A stretch of 52,152 nucleotides of DNA from positions 553,497 to 605,648 of the forward strand of contig NZ_OBMU01000001.1 of assembly GCF_900218065.1 (NCBI RefSeq), written 5' to 3'. The notes under the pieces were generated by a model. It saw only the letters and a program-made list of their open reading frames with translations. It had not been told where the DNA came from and ran no database searches. The stretch is from Novosphingobium sp. Chol11. GTDB lineage: Bacteria; Pseudomonadota; Alphaproteobacteria; Sphingomonadales; Sphingomonadaceae. The position numbers and the translations under genes are program-made. Position 1 is the first letter of the stretch; the number at the start of each line of letters is the position of its first letter. This document shows positions 17,826 through 26,279 of the stretch, piece by piece.

Positions 17826-18998
17826 TCAGCCGCCACGCGCTATGCCCTTCAGATGATGGAGCAGCAGGTCGGCATTGGCTTCCCAGGTGAAGCGCAGAGC
17901 CGTGTCGCGCACCGCTTCGCGCTCGGGCGGATTGTACAGGATTTCGCCGATGGCAGCGGCGATGGCTTCAGGGTCGCGATCGACAATCTTGCCCGCTTCA
18001 GGCCTATCGAGCAGTTCTCGCGCGCCGCCCACATCGGTAATGACGATCGGCGTGCCGCAGGCGAGCGATTCGACCCAGGCGTTGGCGAGCCCTTCGGAAG
18101 AGGAGGGCAGCGCCATTACATCGGCGGCGGCGTAGATGCGCGGCAGCCGGTCATGCGGCACTGAACCCAGGAAGCCGATACGGCGATCGACGCCCAGTTC
18201 CTCCGCCAGCTTTTCCAGCGACCGGCGATATTGACCCTGGCCAGCGAACAGCAGTGTGATGCCGGGCAGCCGAGGGAGCGCCTGCACGAGGAGATCCTGA
18301 CCCTTGCGGGGAATGAGGGCCCCGACGCACAGGACGACCGGACCTTCAAAGCCGAGGACATCCTTGGCGACGGCACGATCGGCTATTTCGAAGCGATCGA
18401 GATCGACGCCCGTATAATGGACCCGGATCTTGGCAGCGTCCATGCCGAGCTTTACCATCGACCGGCGCATGGCGCTGGAAACGGCGAGCAGGCCAGCCGC
18501 CTCAGCCCCGGCGCGCTTGACCATGGCGCGGGTGTCGCGCCGCTTGCCCCAATAATGAATGTCCGCGCCGCGCGCCTTGACCGAATAGGGAATGCCGAGC
18601 GCGCGCGAGAGGCGCTGCGCGACCGGGCCGTCGGGGAAGAAGAAGCTGGCGTCGATCACGTCGAAGGGTTGCTGCGCATGCAGATGGCGGACCAGCGGCA
18701 GGATCGCGCGGGTCATGCTGCCGACATTGTAGCGCGCGCCGATTTTCGGAATCGTCGAAAAGAGTGGGCGGTAGACGGTCAGGTCCTTCCACCTTTCCTT
18801 GCGGGGCAAGGCGCGGAGCGGGGCATATTGATTGGCGAGGCCGATCGGCCAAATGGGGATGCCCAAGGGCGCGATGACCGTGACATTCACGTCCGGGCGG
18901 CTGGCGAGTTCCCGCGCCTGCCGCTCAACGAACACCCCGAAATTGGGGCGGCTCATATCCGGAAAGAGGGTCGAGAGCGTGAGGACATTCAACGTCAT
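17826..18998 (-). CDS. glycosyltransferase family 4 protein
   Basis: 390 aa GT-B glycosyltransferase. The N-terminus has LNVLTLSTLFPDMSRPNFG, a typical acceptor-domain loop. The donor domain has VVLCVGALIPRKGQDLLV, ITLLFAGQGQYRRSLE, and the motif PSSSEGLANAWVESLACGTPIV. ATG 18998 is chosen because GGGAGA lies 5-6 nt upstream; an ATG 12 nt earlier is the alternative. It likely adds a sugar in exopolysaccharide synthesis. It is separated from the KpsC/S group by the nitrate reductase remnant and is on the opposite strand. Confidence 0.9.
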   Translation of the reverse strand: MTLNVLTLSTLFPDMSRPNFGVFVERQARELASRPDVNVTVIAPLGIPIWPIGLANQYAPLRALPRKERWKDLTVYRPLFSTIPKIGARYNVGSMTRAILPLVRHLHAQQPFDVIDASFFFPDGPVAQRLSRALGIPYSVKARGADIHYWGKRRDTRAMVKRAGAEAAGLLAVSSAMRRSMVKLGMDAAKIRVHYTGVDLDRFEIADRAVAKDVLGFEGPVVLCVGALIPRKGQDLLVQALPRLPGITLLFAGQGQYRRSLEKLAEELGVDRRIGFLGSVPHDRLPRIYAAADVMALPSSSEGLANAWVESLACGTPIVITDVGGARELLDRPEAGKIVDRDPEAIAAAIGEILYNPPEREAVRDTALRFTWEANADLLLHHLKGIARGG

Positions 18999-19056
18999 GC
19001 CGTCTCCCATAGGGCATCGCGGTTAATCGAGGGTTAGGGGTGAAGTAAGGCTTTGG

Positions 19057-19620
19057 CTATAATTGTCTGACCAGCTGAACGGCGACGGCGCCCCAGGGCG
19101 GATCAGTTATCACTTGCTGGCGGCTGCCGCTGCCGAGGGGGAGGATCTGCAGCTTGTCACCCTCGCGCCCGATGAGGCGGCCGAAGACGAAGCGCCCCGC
19201 ATGGCGGGGCAGCAATATGTCGCGATTGAGCGCGCTTGCAAATTCGTCCGGGCCGATGCGGCGGCACCAGATTTCATCGCCGCTGCGATAGTCGCCAATG
19301 CTGGCGGACACCTGCACCCCGATCATCGCGTCGGCGGGGACGGGCGGCGGGAAGGACAGGCTGCGGGTAGGGGCGCGCGCGCCTTCTGGGCCGAGCAGTG
19401 CCGCGACCGGCACCACGCTTTGTCCCGGAAGCGCGACAAGTTCCGATGATCCGACGCCCAGCGCATCGGCGATCCGGTTCAGCCAGTTGACCGATACGGT
19501 TCGTGTCCCGGTTTCAAGGCGCCCGATGGTCTGCGCGGTCGTCGCAGGCTGGCAGAGGGCGGCTACCTGCTCCAGCGTCAATCCCTTCGCTTTTCGAACT
19601 TCTCTTATCCGCGTGATCAT
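19057..19620 (-). CDS. XRE family transcriptional regulator with a C-terminal S24-like domain
   Basis: 187 aa. An HTH_XRE domain occupies residues 1-65 (IREVRKAKGLTLEQVAALC, AQTIGRLETGTRTVSVNWL). The C-terminal half, about residues 90-187, contains MIGVQVSASIGDYRSGDEI and RFVFGRLIGREGDKLQILP, resembling the beta-rich LexA/S24 effector fold, but no Ser-Lys protease dyad could be assigned. It is divergent from the DUF6456-like gene across 97 bp and may regulate it (inference). Confidence 0.85.
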   Translation of the reverse strand: MITRIREVRKAKGLTLEQVAALCQPATTAQTIGRLETGTRTVSVNWLNRIADALGVGSSELVALPGQSVVPVAALLGPEGARAPTRSLSFPPPVPADAMIGVQVSASIGDYRSGDEIWCRRIGPDEFASALNRDILLPRHAGRFVFGRLIGREGDKLQILPLGSGSRQQVITDPPWGAVAVQLVRQL

Positions 19621-19717
19621 GCCTGTTCCAGAATTTTACCTATTTGGTTTTTGTTCTTTCCTACAAATGGTTCGTCGTGGCAAGTCCCTTCCACCAGTCA
19701 TCTGAGAGGAGGAGCCG

Positions 19718-20176
19718 ATGCGAGGCCAATATGTGGAGCAGAGGATCGAGGACCCCGCCGGGCAGGTCCAGACGGTTGCCGTCAATCTCGGCGAATCGCC
19801 ATTGGCCTGGCTGCACGCCCGGGGCCATTTGAGCGATCGCTATTACAGCGCGGGCGAGTTGTTGCGGGCCGATTGGGAGAAGGCAGGGCTGGGACCACGC
19901 GTGACGATGCGCTGGGACGCTGCGCCTGCGACTCGCGGGGCACGGCGCGGCGCGGGAACGCCCGATCCCAGCATGGCGCAACTTTCCGCGCGGGAGCGGT
20001 TCCACGCGGCGATTGCCGCGGCCGGACCGGGGCTGAGCGACATATTGTGGCGGGTCGCCTGCGCTGGCGAGGGGCTGGCCGCAGCGGAGCGGGCGCTCGG
20101 ATGGCCGAGCAGGGCAGGCAAGCTGGTGCTGACGCTGGCGCTTGAGCGGGTGGCGGCCTGGTATCGGGTGCCTTGA
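19718..20176 (+). CDS. DUF6456-like domain protein
   Basis: 152 aa protein of unknown function. The C-terminal part, LSARERFHAAIAAAGPGLSDILWRV and then AERALGWPSRAGKLVLTLAL, resembles the DUF6456 family that I associate with alphaproteobacteria and has helix-turn-helix-like character, so DNA binding is plausible. The N-terminal part has SPLAWLHARGHLSDRYYSAGE. A strong GAGGAGGAG ribosome site precedes ATG 19718. It converges on the Nudix gene with a 4-nt gap. Confidence 0.8.
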   Translation: MRGQYVEQRIEDPAGQVQTVAVNLGESPLAWLHARGHLSDRYYSAGELLRADWEKAGLGPRVTMRWDAAPATRGARRGAGTPDPSMAQLSARERFHAAIAAAGPGLSDILWRVACAGEGLAAAERALGWPSRAGKLVLTLALERVAAWYRVP

Positions 20177-20180
20177 CGCG

Positions 20181-20726
20181 TCAGCGGCTCAAGTCCGGGC
20201 CGAGCAACAGCAGCAGCTTGACGTCGATGGCGAAGCCTTCCGCGCGCCAGGCGGCGATCCGCTGGGGCACGTCGTCGAGCGGTACGCGGTGGACGCGGAT
20301 ATCCTCCCCGTCCACGCCTCCGCCCTCGCCGGTCTTCTGCAAATCATGGGCGCGGAAGAGGCAGAAGCTTTCGGATACCATGCCGGGCGAGCTGTAGAAG
20401 TCGCCAGCGGCCTCCATGCGTTCGGCGCGGTATCCGGTCTCCTCTTCCAGTTCGCGGATCGCGGCGAGGGCGGATTCCTCGCCTTCTTCCGTGTCGCCTA
20501 CCAGCCCGGCGGGGAGTTCGATGCAGCGGCGGCCGAGCGGCACGCGGAACTGATCGACCAGCAGCACATGGCGGCGGCCGTCCGCATCTTCGTCTATGGC
20601 AAGGATCACCGCGGCATGAATGCCGCGCGCCCGGCCGACATATTCCCATCTGCCCCGGCGCTTGGCGGTGATGAAGCGGCCCGCCCACATGATCTCTTCG
20701 GGGGCGGCCATATCCTGTTCGCTCAT
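20181..20726 (-). CDS. Nudix hydrolase (ADP-ribose pyrophosphatase-like)
   Basis: 181 aa. A complete Nudix box is present: GDTEEGEESALAAIRELEEE followed by TG, matching GX5EX7REUXEEXGU. LLVDQFRVPLGRRCIELPAG before the box is typical of ADP-sugar pyrophosphatases. The start overlaps the stop of the upstream TPM-domain gene by 4 nt (ATGA), so it is the last gene of the lemA-TPM-TPM-nudix operon. The true substrate could be ADP-ribose or another nucleoside diphosphate sugar. Confidence 0.93.
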   Translation of the reverse strand: MSEQDMAAPEEIMWAGRFITAKRRGRWEYVGRARGIHAAVILAIDEDADGRRHVLLVDQFRVPLGRRCIELPAGLVGDTEEGEESALAAIRELEEETGYRAERMEAAGDFYSSPGMVSESFCLFRAHDLQKTGEGGGVDGEDIRVHRVPLDDVPQRIAAWRAEGFAIDVKLLLLLGPDLSR

Positions 20727-21400
20727 AACTCGATCAGCCTGTCGGGCAGTTCGTTGATATCGCCCTGTTCCCGCGGGAAATGGGTGGCGAGAACTGCGCC
20801 CACCTGGGCCACGGCCTGTGCCAGCCCCTCGCCGGGTTTACCCAAACGGATGGCTTCGATCAGCGCCGTCATCGCGTCGCCCCATGCCTCCGGCGCGACC
20901 TTTTCGTTGATGGCGCGATCGGCGACGATTTCGGCGCGATGTTCGTCCAGCGACAGATAGATGAGGACGCCTGTCCGTCCATGCGTGCGCGCTTCGGCTG
21001 CGGTGCGAAACAGCAGGATGGCGCGGCGGCGCACCCGGCGGGCCTTCGTCGCGCGCGGCGTCATCAGCATGCGCAGCGGCATGATGGCGAGCAGATAGCG
21101 CACCACCAGGAATTTCAGGATGAGAATGGCTGTCAGCCCGAGGAGCAGTTTCCAGTCTGCCAGCTCATGATCCCAATCAAGCAGCAAAGACGACAGGAAG
21201 GCCCGCAGGTGTGCAGGGAAGGCCGCCATGAGCGCCAGCGCAAGGAAGACGGCCGCCGCCGCCCAACTGAGCCCGACATCATGATAGCTGTCCGACCGGC
21301 GGGCGACGATCGTCACGATCTCGCCAGAGGTGTGTGTCTCCGCTTCCTGTACGGCGGCCGATACAAGTTCGTGATCGGCCTGGCTGAGCAGCACTTGCAT
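20723..21400 (-). CDS. TPM domain membrane protein, second paralogue
   Basis: 225 aa. The N-terminal stretch QEAETHTSGEIVTIVARR and the C-terminal TGVLIYLSLDEHRAEIVADR are TPM-domain (TLP18.3/Psb32/MOLO-1) segments, interrupted by two hydrophobic helices at about residues 45-65 and 85-107. There is no signal peptide. It starts in a TAATG overlap with the preceding TPM gene. Function is unknown; TPM proteins have been linked to membrane protein maintenance, including photosystem repair in plants. Confidence 0.85.
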   Translation of the reverse strand: MQVLLSQADHELVSAAVQEAETHTSGEIVTIVARRSDSYHDVGLSWAAAAVFLALALMAAFPAHLRAFLSSLLLDWDHELADWKLLLGLTAILILKFLVVRYLLAIMPLRMLMTPRATKARRVRRRAILLFRTAAEARTHGRTGVLIYLSLDEHRAEIVADRAINEKVAPEAWGDAMTALIEAIRLGKPGEGLAQAVAQVGAVLATHFPREQGDINELPDRLIEL

Positions 21401-22197
21401 TACCAGCCCCCCGACGCGCCGCCGCCGCCGAAGCTGCCGCCGCCGGAAAAGCCGCCGCCGCTTCCGCCTCCGCCGCCCCAGCCTTCGCCTCCCGAACCCC
21501 AGCCGGAGCCCATGCCGGGGCCCCAGATGATCACTGGCGCGCCGCCGCCCCGGCGATAACGTTTGCCGCCGCGCGCGCGGGAGAGGAGGGGCAGCAGCAC
21601 GAAGAAGACGAAGAACATGATGATCCAGAAACCAAGGATGCCTCCGCCTCCGCTGTCCTGCTGCCGTACTTCGGCCTCCGCCTGCGCGGCGCGTGCGCGG
21701 GCCTGGTCAGGGGGGAGGGCAAGGAGCGAACTGATCTGGTCGACGCCCGCCTCGATTCCGCCTGCCATGTCGCCCGCCTTGAAGCGCGGGGTGATGGCGT
21801 TGCGGATGATCTGCGAAGACAGTGCGTCCGTCAGTATGCCTTCGACGCCATAGCCGACCTCTATCCGAACCTTGCGATCATTGGGCGCGACGATCAGCAG
21901 GACGCCTTGGTTGTCCTTGTCGCCAATGCCCCAGGCACGCCCGAGCCGGTAGCCATAGTCGGATATGTCATAGCCTTGCAGGTCGGGGATGGTGGCGACC
22001 ACCAGCGACCGACCGCTTGCCTGCTTCTGCGCGATCAGCTTTTGACTGAGCGCCTGTTCCTGCGCGGGGTCGAGGATGTTCGCGGCATCCACGACGCCCT
22101 TGTCGTCGAACTTCGGAAAGCTCTGCGCTCCGGCGGCCGGGATGAGCCCGAGCACCCCGGCCAGTAACGCGAAGATCAGGAGCAGGCGGCGGAACAT
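21400..22197 (-). CDS. TPM domain protein, YgcG-like, secreted and membrane anchored
   Basis: 265 aa. A signal peptide (FRRLLLIFALLAGVLGLIPAAG) is followed by a TPM domain with FDDKGVVDAANILDP, GRSLVVATIPDLQGYDISDYG, QGVLLIVAPNDRKVRIEVGYG and then DALSSQIIRNAITPRFKAGD. A transmembrane helix (ILGFWIIMFFVFFVLLPLL) and a Gly/Ser-rich tail end the protein, as in YgcG family members. The domain should face the periplasm. It lies 9 nt after lemA and overlaps the next TPM gene by one base. Confidence 0.92.
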   Translation of the reverse strand: MFRRLLLIFALLAGVLGLIPAAGAQSFPKFDDKGVVDAANILDPAQEQALSQKLIAQKQASGRSLVVATIPDLQGYDISDYGYRLGRAWGIGDKDNQGVLLIVAPNDRKVRIEVGYGVEGILTDALSSQIIRNAITPRFKAGDMAGGIEAGVDQISSLLALPPDQARARAAQAEAEVRQQDSGGGGILGFWIIMFFVFFVLLPLLSRARGGKRYRRGGGAPVIIWGPGMGSGWGSGGEGWGGGGGSGGGFSGGGSFGGGGASGGW

Positions 22198-22206
22198 GGC
22201 TGGCGC

Positions 22207-22812
22207 TTAGTTGCCAAAATCGACCTTGGGCGCTTCCTCCGCTCCCGGCGTGGTCGCCTGGAAGGGCGTCATCGGCTTGGCGCCATGGATGATCTTGGCA
22301 CCGATCGCGTCGGGGAAAGTGCGGATGCGGGTGTTATAGGCGCGAACCGCTTCATTATAGTCGCGGATGGCAACGGCAATGCGGTTCTCGGTTCCTTCCA
22401 GCTGCGATTGCAGGTCGAGGAAATTCTGGTTGCTCTTAAGATCGGGATAGGCTTCGACCGACGCGAGCAGCCGTCCCAGGCCCTGGCTCAGTTGCGCCTG
22501 CGCCTGCTGGAACTGCTGGACCTTGGCGGGATCGGACAGGTCTTCGGCATTGACCTGAACCGACGTGGCCTTGGCGCGTGCCTCCGTGACCCGGACCAAC
22601 GTGTCCTGTTCCTGCTTGCCTGCCGCCTTCACCGTCGCGACGAGGTTGCCGATCAGGTTGGAACGGCGCTGATATTGCGCCTGTACGTCAGCCCATTTGG
22701 CCTTGGCGGCTTCTTCGGCGGTGGGCACGCTGTTGATGCCGCAAGCCGACAAGGCGAAGGCGGTGAGCAGGGGCAGGAAAAAGGAAGGGAAAAAGCGGCG
22801 CAGGATCGTCAT
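22207..22812 (-). CDS. lemA: LemA family lipoprotein
   Basis: 201 aa. The signal peptide ends in a lipobox, LSACGINS, predicting a lipoprotein. The rest is the helical LemA core with YQRRSNLIGNLVATVKAAG, EAYPDLKSNQNFLDLQSQL, TENRIAVAIRDYNEAVRAYN and FPDAIGA. LemA proteins are envelope proteins of unknown function, often found next to TPM-domain genes, as here. It is the first gene of the four-gene operon and is divergent from mscL. Confidence 0.95.
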   Translation of the reverse strand: MTILRRFFPSFFLPLLTAFALSACGINSVPTAEEAAKAKWADVQAQYQRRSNLIGNLVATVKAAGKQEQDTLVRVTEARAKATSVQVNAEDLSDPAKVQQFQQAQAQLSQGLGRLLASVEAYPDLKSNQNFLDLQSQLEGTENRIAVAIRDYNEAVRAYNTRIRTFPDAIGAKIIHGAKPMTPFQATTPGAEEAPKVDFGN

Positions 22813-22915
22813 GGAAACATCCTTGGCATTGTTACGATGTCGGAAATAGGTGGTTGTGGATGCGGGCGCAACGCCTCATCCTGATAAACACGCAATCAGG
22901 GCAAGGGGTTCGCAC

Positions 22916-23344
22916 ATGGGACTGATTTCCGAATTCAAGACGTTCATCAATCGAGGCAATGTCATCGATCTGGCAGTCGGCGTGATCATTGGCGGCGCCT
23001 TTGCAACGATCACAAAGTCGCTGACCGATGACCTTATCATGCCGGTAGTCGGCTTCCTGTTCGGCGGCGCCGATTTTTCCCGCTACTTCATCCGGCTTGG
23101 CGACATACCCGCCGGGTTCAAGGGCAATCCGGAAAGCTATGCCGACCTGAAAAGCGCTGGCGTAGCCATGCTGGGCTGGGGTGAGTTTCTGACCGTGCTC
23201 GTCAACTTCCTGATCCTCGCCTTCATCATCTTCCTGCTGGTCAAGGCAGTGAACAAGCTGATGCCCAAGCCGGAGGCCACGCCTGCCGCGACACCCGAAG
23301 AGGTGCTGCTGCTGCGCGAAATTCGCGACAATTTGAAAAAATAA
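22916..23344 (+). CDS. mscL: large-conductance mechanosensitive channel
   Basis: 142 aa homopentameric inner membrane channel that opens under hypo-osmotic shock. The N-terminal helix and TM1 read [20 protein letters not shown], with the gate residues [15 protein letters not shown]2 is [20 protein letters not shown], and the C-terminal helix is [18 protein letters not shown] 22916 has AAGGGG upstream; a longer frame to 22850 is not supported. It stands alone, divergent from lemA. Confidence 0.97.
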   Translation: MGLISEFKTFINRGNVIDLAVGVIIGGAFATITKSLTDDLIMPVVGFLFGGADFSRYFIRLGDIPAGFKGNPESYADLKSAGVAMLGWGEFLTVLVNFLILAFIIFLLVKAVNKLMPKPEATPAATPEEVLLLREIRDNLKK

Positions 23345-23488
23345 TTCGTTTCTGCGACGAAAGGAGTGTGCGGCGGGAACCATCTGCCGTGCGACCAGTT
23401 GATCGCGGTCAGAGTTCGGGGCGCATTGCGCGATCGGGCTCTTGCCGAATGACGTCAGCCCCAGGGGGGCGCAACAGGAGAATACGCC

Positions 23489-23764
23489 GTGAAAACCATC
23501 GTCTCAGTCCTCGGCCTTGCCAGCTTGGTCGCGCTTGCTGCGTGCGACTCCAAGCAGGAAAACAAGGTCGAGAACGCATACGAGAATCAGGCGGACGCCA
23601 TCGACAACCAGGCCAGCAACATGGAAGCGATGGCCGATAACCTGTCGGGCAACGCAGAGGCTGCTGCTGAAAACGCCGCCGACGCACTGGAGAACAAGGC
23701 TGAGGCAACCCGCGAAGCAGGCGAGCGCGCTGCCGACGCGGTTGAAGAGAAGACGGAACGCTAA
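23489..23764 (+). CDS. small coiled-coil lipoprotein
   Basis: 91 aa. The signal peptide KTIVSVLGLASLVALAAC ends with a LAAC lipobox, so the mature protein starts at Cys19 and is about 73 aa. The rest is Ala/Glu/Asn-rich and helical, with imperfect repeats (NQADAIDNQASNMEAMADN, NAEAAAENAADALENKAEA), as in small envelope coiled-coil lipoproteins. The start is GTG 23489 with AGGAG upstream. A strong terminator follows. No known function; a periplasmic or outer membrane structural role is inference. Confidence 0.8.
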   Translation: MKTIVSVLGLASLVALAACDSKQENKVENAYENQADAIDNQASNMEAMADNLSGNAEAAAENAADALENKAEATREAGERAADAVEEKTER

Positions 23765-23785
23765 GCTTTCGCTTTCCCAAGCCGG

Positions 23786-23821
23786 AAAGGGCGTCGCGAT
23801 GATGATCGCGGCGCCCTTTTT
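23786..23821 (+). terminator. intrinsic terminator after the small lipoprotein gene
   Basis: AAAGGGCG-T-CGCGAT and ATCGCG-G-CGCCCTTT form a long stem with a four-base loop followed by a T run. It separates the lipoprotein gene from cheA. Confidence 0.85.
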
Positions 23822-23904
23822 GCTTGGCGTCTCAACGTCTTTAACGGCCCTTTAACCACGCCCTGCCCATGGTGCCGTCGCGCGCATCCGTGAAGGCCAA
23901 GGGA

Positions 23905-26268
23905 ATGGACGAGCTACTTCAGGAATTCATAGCCGAAACACAGGAAACGCTGGAGGCTCTGGCGGGCGAAGTCGTCGCCTGGGAAGCCGACCCCGGCGAC
24001 CGGGACCGGCTCGATGCCATCTTCCGCTTCTTCCATACGGTGAAGGGCAGCTGCGGTTTCCTCAACCTGCCGCGATTTGAGCGGCTGAGCCATGCGGCCG
24101 AGGATGTGCTGTCCGAAATCCGCGCTGGCAATCGTACCGCTGATCCGGCGACCGTGAGCGCGGTCCTTGGCATCATGGACCGGATTGCCGAACTGGCGGA
24201 AGCCGTTGCGATCGGCGCGGCGCTGCCGGACGAGAATGACGATTATCTGATCGGCGCGCTTGCCGAGAGGGAGCAAGGCGCGGCGACCGAAGAGCTGGCC
24301 CCGACCGTGGAGCCCATCCGCCAGGGTGGCGCCCAGGCGGTGCCACGGACCATCCGTCTGCCCTTGTCGCTGATCGATCAGTTGATGAACGGCGTGTCGG
24401 ACATGGTGCTGGCGCGCAACGAACTGTCCCGCAAGCTGCGCGAACGGACAAGCGATCCCGAGCTTGAAAGCGTGTTCGAGCGGCTGTCGACCTGCGTTGC
24501 CGATATGCGCGATTCCATTTCGAAGACGCGGATGCAGCGGGTGGAGCGGCTGTTCACCGCCATCCCGCGCATGGTCCGCGACCTTGGCCGGGAACTGGGT
24601 AAGCGCATCGACCTGGTCCTAGAGGGCGGCGACGTCGAAATGGATCGCGAAATGGTGGAGATGGTGGTCGACCCCCTGACCCACATCGTCCGCAACAGCA
24701 TCGACCATGGCATCGAGACACCCGAGCAACGCCGCGCGCTTGGCAAGCCCGAGGCGGGGACGTTGAAGGTGCAGGCCCGCCAGTCGGGCAACCAGATCGT
24801 GATCGAGGTCAGCGACGATGGGCAGGGCATCGACACGGCAAGGCTGGTCGAAAAATCCATTGCGAGCGGCAAGCTGACCCGCGAGGCCGCTGCCAAGATG
24901 AGCGAGAGCGAAAAGCTGGAGCTGATCTTCCAGGCCGGGCTTTCCACCGCGCAGCAGGTTACTGCGATTTCCGGCCGGGGGGTCGGCATGGACGTGGTGC
25001 GCGCGAATGTCGAGCGGATCGGCGGAGTCATCGCGCTGCATAACCAGATCGGGCGCGGGCTACGCATCGCGCTGCGTGTGCCGTTGACGCTGACCATCAT
25101 TCCGGGCCTCATCATTCGTTCGGGCGGTTTGCATTTCGCCATCCCGCGCGCTGCCGTCGTGGAAATCCTGCACGACAATAATGAGACGCTGCACATCGCT
25201 GAGGTCGGCGGCGCCAAGATCGCCACGATCCGGACGGTCCGTCATTCGATGATCGATCTGGAAGACGTGCTTGGCATGGAGAAGGTGGTTCAGCCGGGTC
25301 CGCGTGCGATCATGGTCGTGCGCTCCGCCACTGGCGTGCCCTTTGCCCTGGGCGTCGCCGCCGTCGACAATCATGAGGAACTGGTCATCCGTCCAGCTTC
25401 GCCGCTGATCATGGCGACAGGCGTCTATGCGGGCATGACGCTGCCCGACAATGGGAAGCCGATGCTGCTGCTGGACGCCGCTGGTCTCGCCAATGCTGCC
25501 CGCCTGCCGAACATCGTGGATGAGCGCTCGATCGATCAGTTGGAGGACAGCGGCGACGGAGAAGCGCGGGTCGAAATGGTGTCGGCGCTGCGGTTCGAAG
25601 AGCTTTCGGGCGAAAGGCGGCTGATCAAATTGTCGCTGGTAGAGCGTGTGGAAGATGTCGATGCCACGCTCTTTGGCCGTTCTGGTGGAAACGCCTTTGT
25701 TCGCTTGGACGGGCGGCTGGTGCCGGTGGCGAACGGAGCGCACAGCTTTGCAACCGGTCATGTATCGGCACTGCGTCTGCGCGACGGCAGCCAGGAGGCC
25801 TGTTACCCGGTTGCCGCTGTCCTGGACATCGTTGAAATGCCGGCCGTGCCCGATATGGTCGCCATGCAGGGTGCGCTGAGCGGCGTCGCCGTTGTCGATG
25901 GCGAACATCTGGAAGTGCTCAATCCCTTCGCCTTGTTCGCTTCCTTGCCCGGAGGGCCGATCGTCGAGCGCCGCCGGGGACGGTGCGTCCTGGCGGACAG
26001 CGAGGATGGCTGGACGCGTGAGATATTGGCGCCCTTGCTGCGGCAAGCGGGGCATGATGTCCTTCTGGGCCTGCCGCAGGATGAGGCTGTCGATCCAGCC
26101 GATGTGGTGCTGAGTTCGGGTGGGGACATATCCCAGGCGGCAGAAATACTGGGATGCCGCATCGTTCAACTGCGCGCTTCGCCAAGGCCGACGGGGCCAG
26201 AGGATGGCAGCATCTACCGTTATGATCAGGACGCGCTGATGGCGGCCATCTCCGGCACGCGGCGTTAA
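23905..26268 (+). CDS. cheA: chemotaxis histidine kinase CheA with extra C-terminal domains
   Basis: 787 aa. The P1 Hpt domain at the N-terminus carries the phosphorylated His in FFHTVKGSCGF (H44). No P2 domain is visible. P3 dimerisation starts at RTIRLPLSLIDQLMNGVSDM. The P4 ATPase has HIVRNSIDHGIE (N box), DDGQGID (G1) and GRGVGMDVV (G2). A CheW-like P5 domain follows (about 390-525), then a second CheW-like segment (about 545-690) and a receiver-like tail (about 695-787) in which the phospho-acceptor position (DVVLSSGG) has no Asp. ATG 23905 is chosen over an upstream frame because homology begins there. Confidence 0.93.
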   Translation: MDELLQEFIAETQETLEALAGEVVAWEADPGDRDRLDAIFRFFHTVKGSCGFLNLPRFERLSHAAEDVLSEIRAGNRTADPATVSAVLGIMDRIAELAEAVAIGAALPDENDDYLIGALAEREQGAATEELAPTVEPIRQGGAQAVPRTIRLPLSLIDQLMNGVSDMVLARNELSRKLRERTSDPELESVFERLSTCVADMRDSISKTRMQRVERLFTAIPRMVRDLGRELGKRIDLVLEGGDVEMDREMVEMVVDPLTHIVRNSIDHGIETPEQRRALGKPEAGTLKVQARQSGNQIVIEVSDDGQGIDTARLVEKSIASGKLTREAAAKMSESEKLELIFQAGLSTAQQVTAISGRGVGMDVVRANVERIGGVIALHNQIGRGLRIALRVPLTLTIIPGLIIRSGGLHFAIPRAAVVEILHDNNETLHIAEVGGAKIATIRTVRHSMIDLEDVLGMEKVVQPGPRAIMVVRSATGVPFALGVAAVDNHEELVIRPASPLIMATGVYAGMTLPDNGKPMLLLDAAGLANAARLPNIVDERSIDQLEDSGDGEARVEMVSALRFEELSGERRLIKLSLVERVEDVDATLFGRSGGNAFVRLDGRLVPVANGAHSFATGHVSALRLRDGSQEACYPVAAVLDIVEMPAVPDMVAMQGALSGVAVVDGEHLEVLNPFALFASLPGGPIVERRRGRCVLADSEDGWTREILAPLLRQAGHDVLLGLPQDEAVDPADVVLSSGGDISQAAEILGCRIVQLRASPRPTGPEDGSIYRYDQDALMAAISGTRR

Positions 26269-26279
26269 GGAGGCTATTT

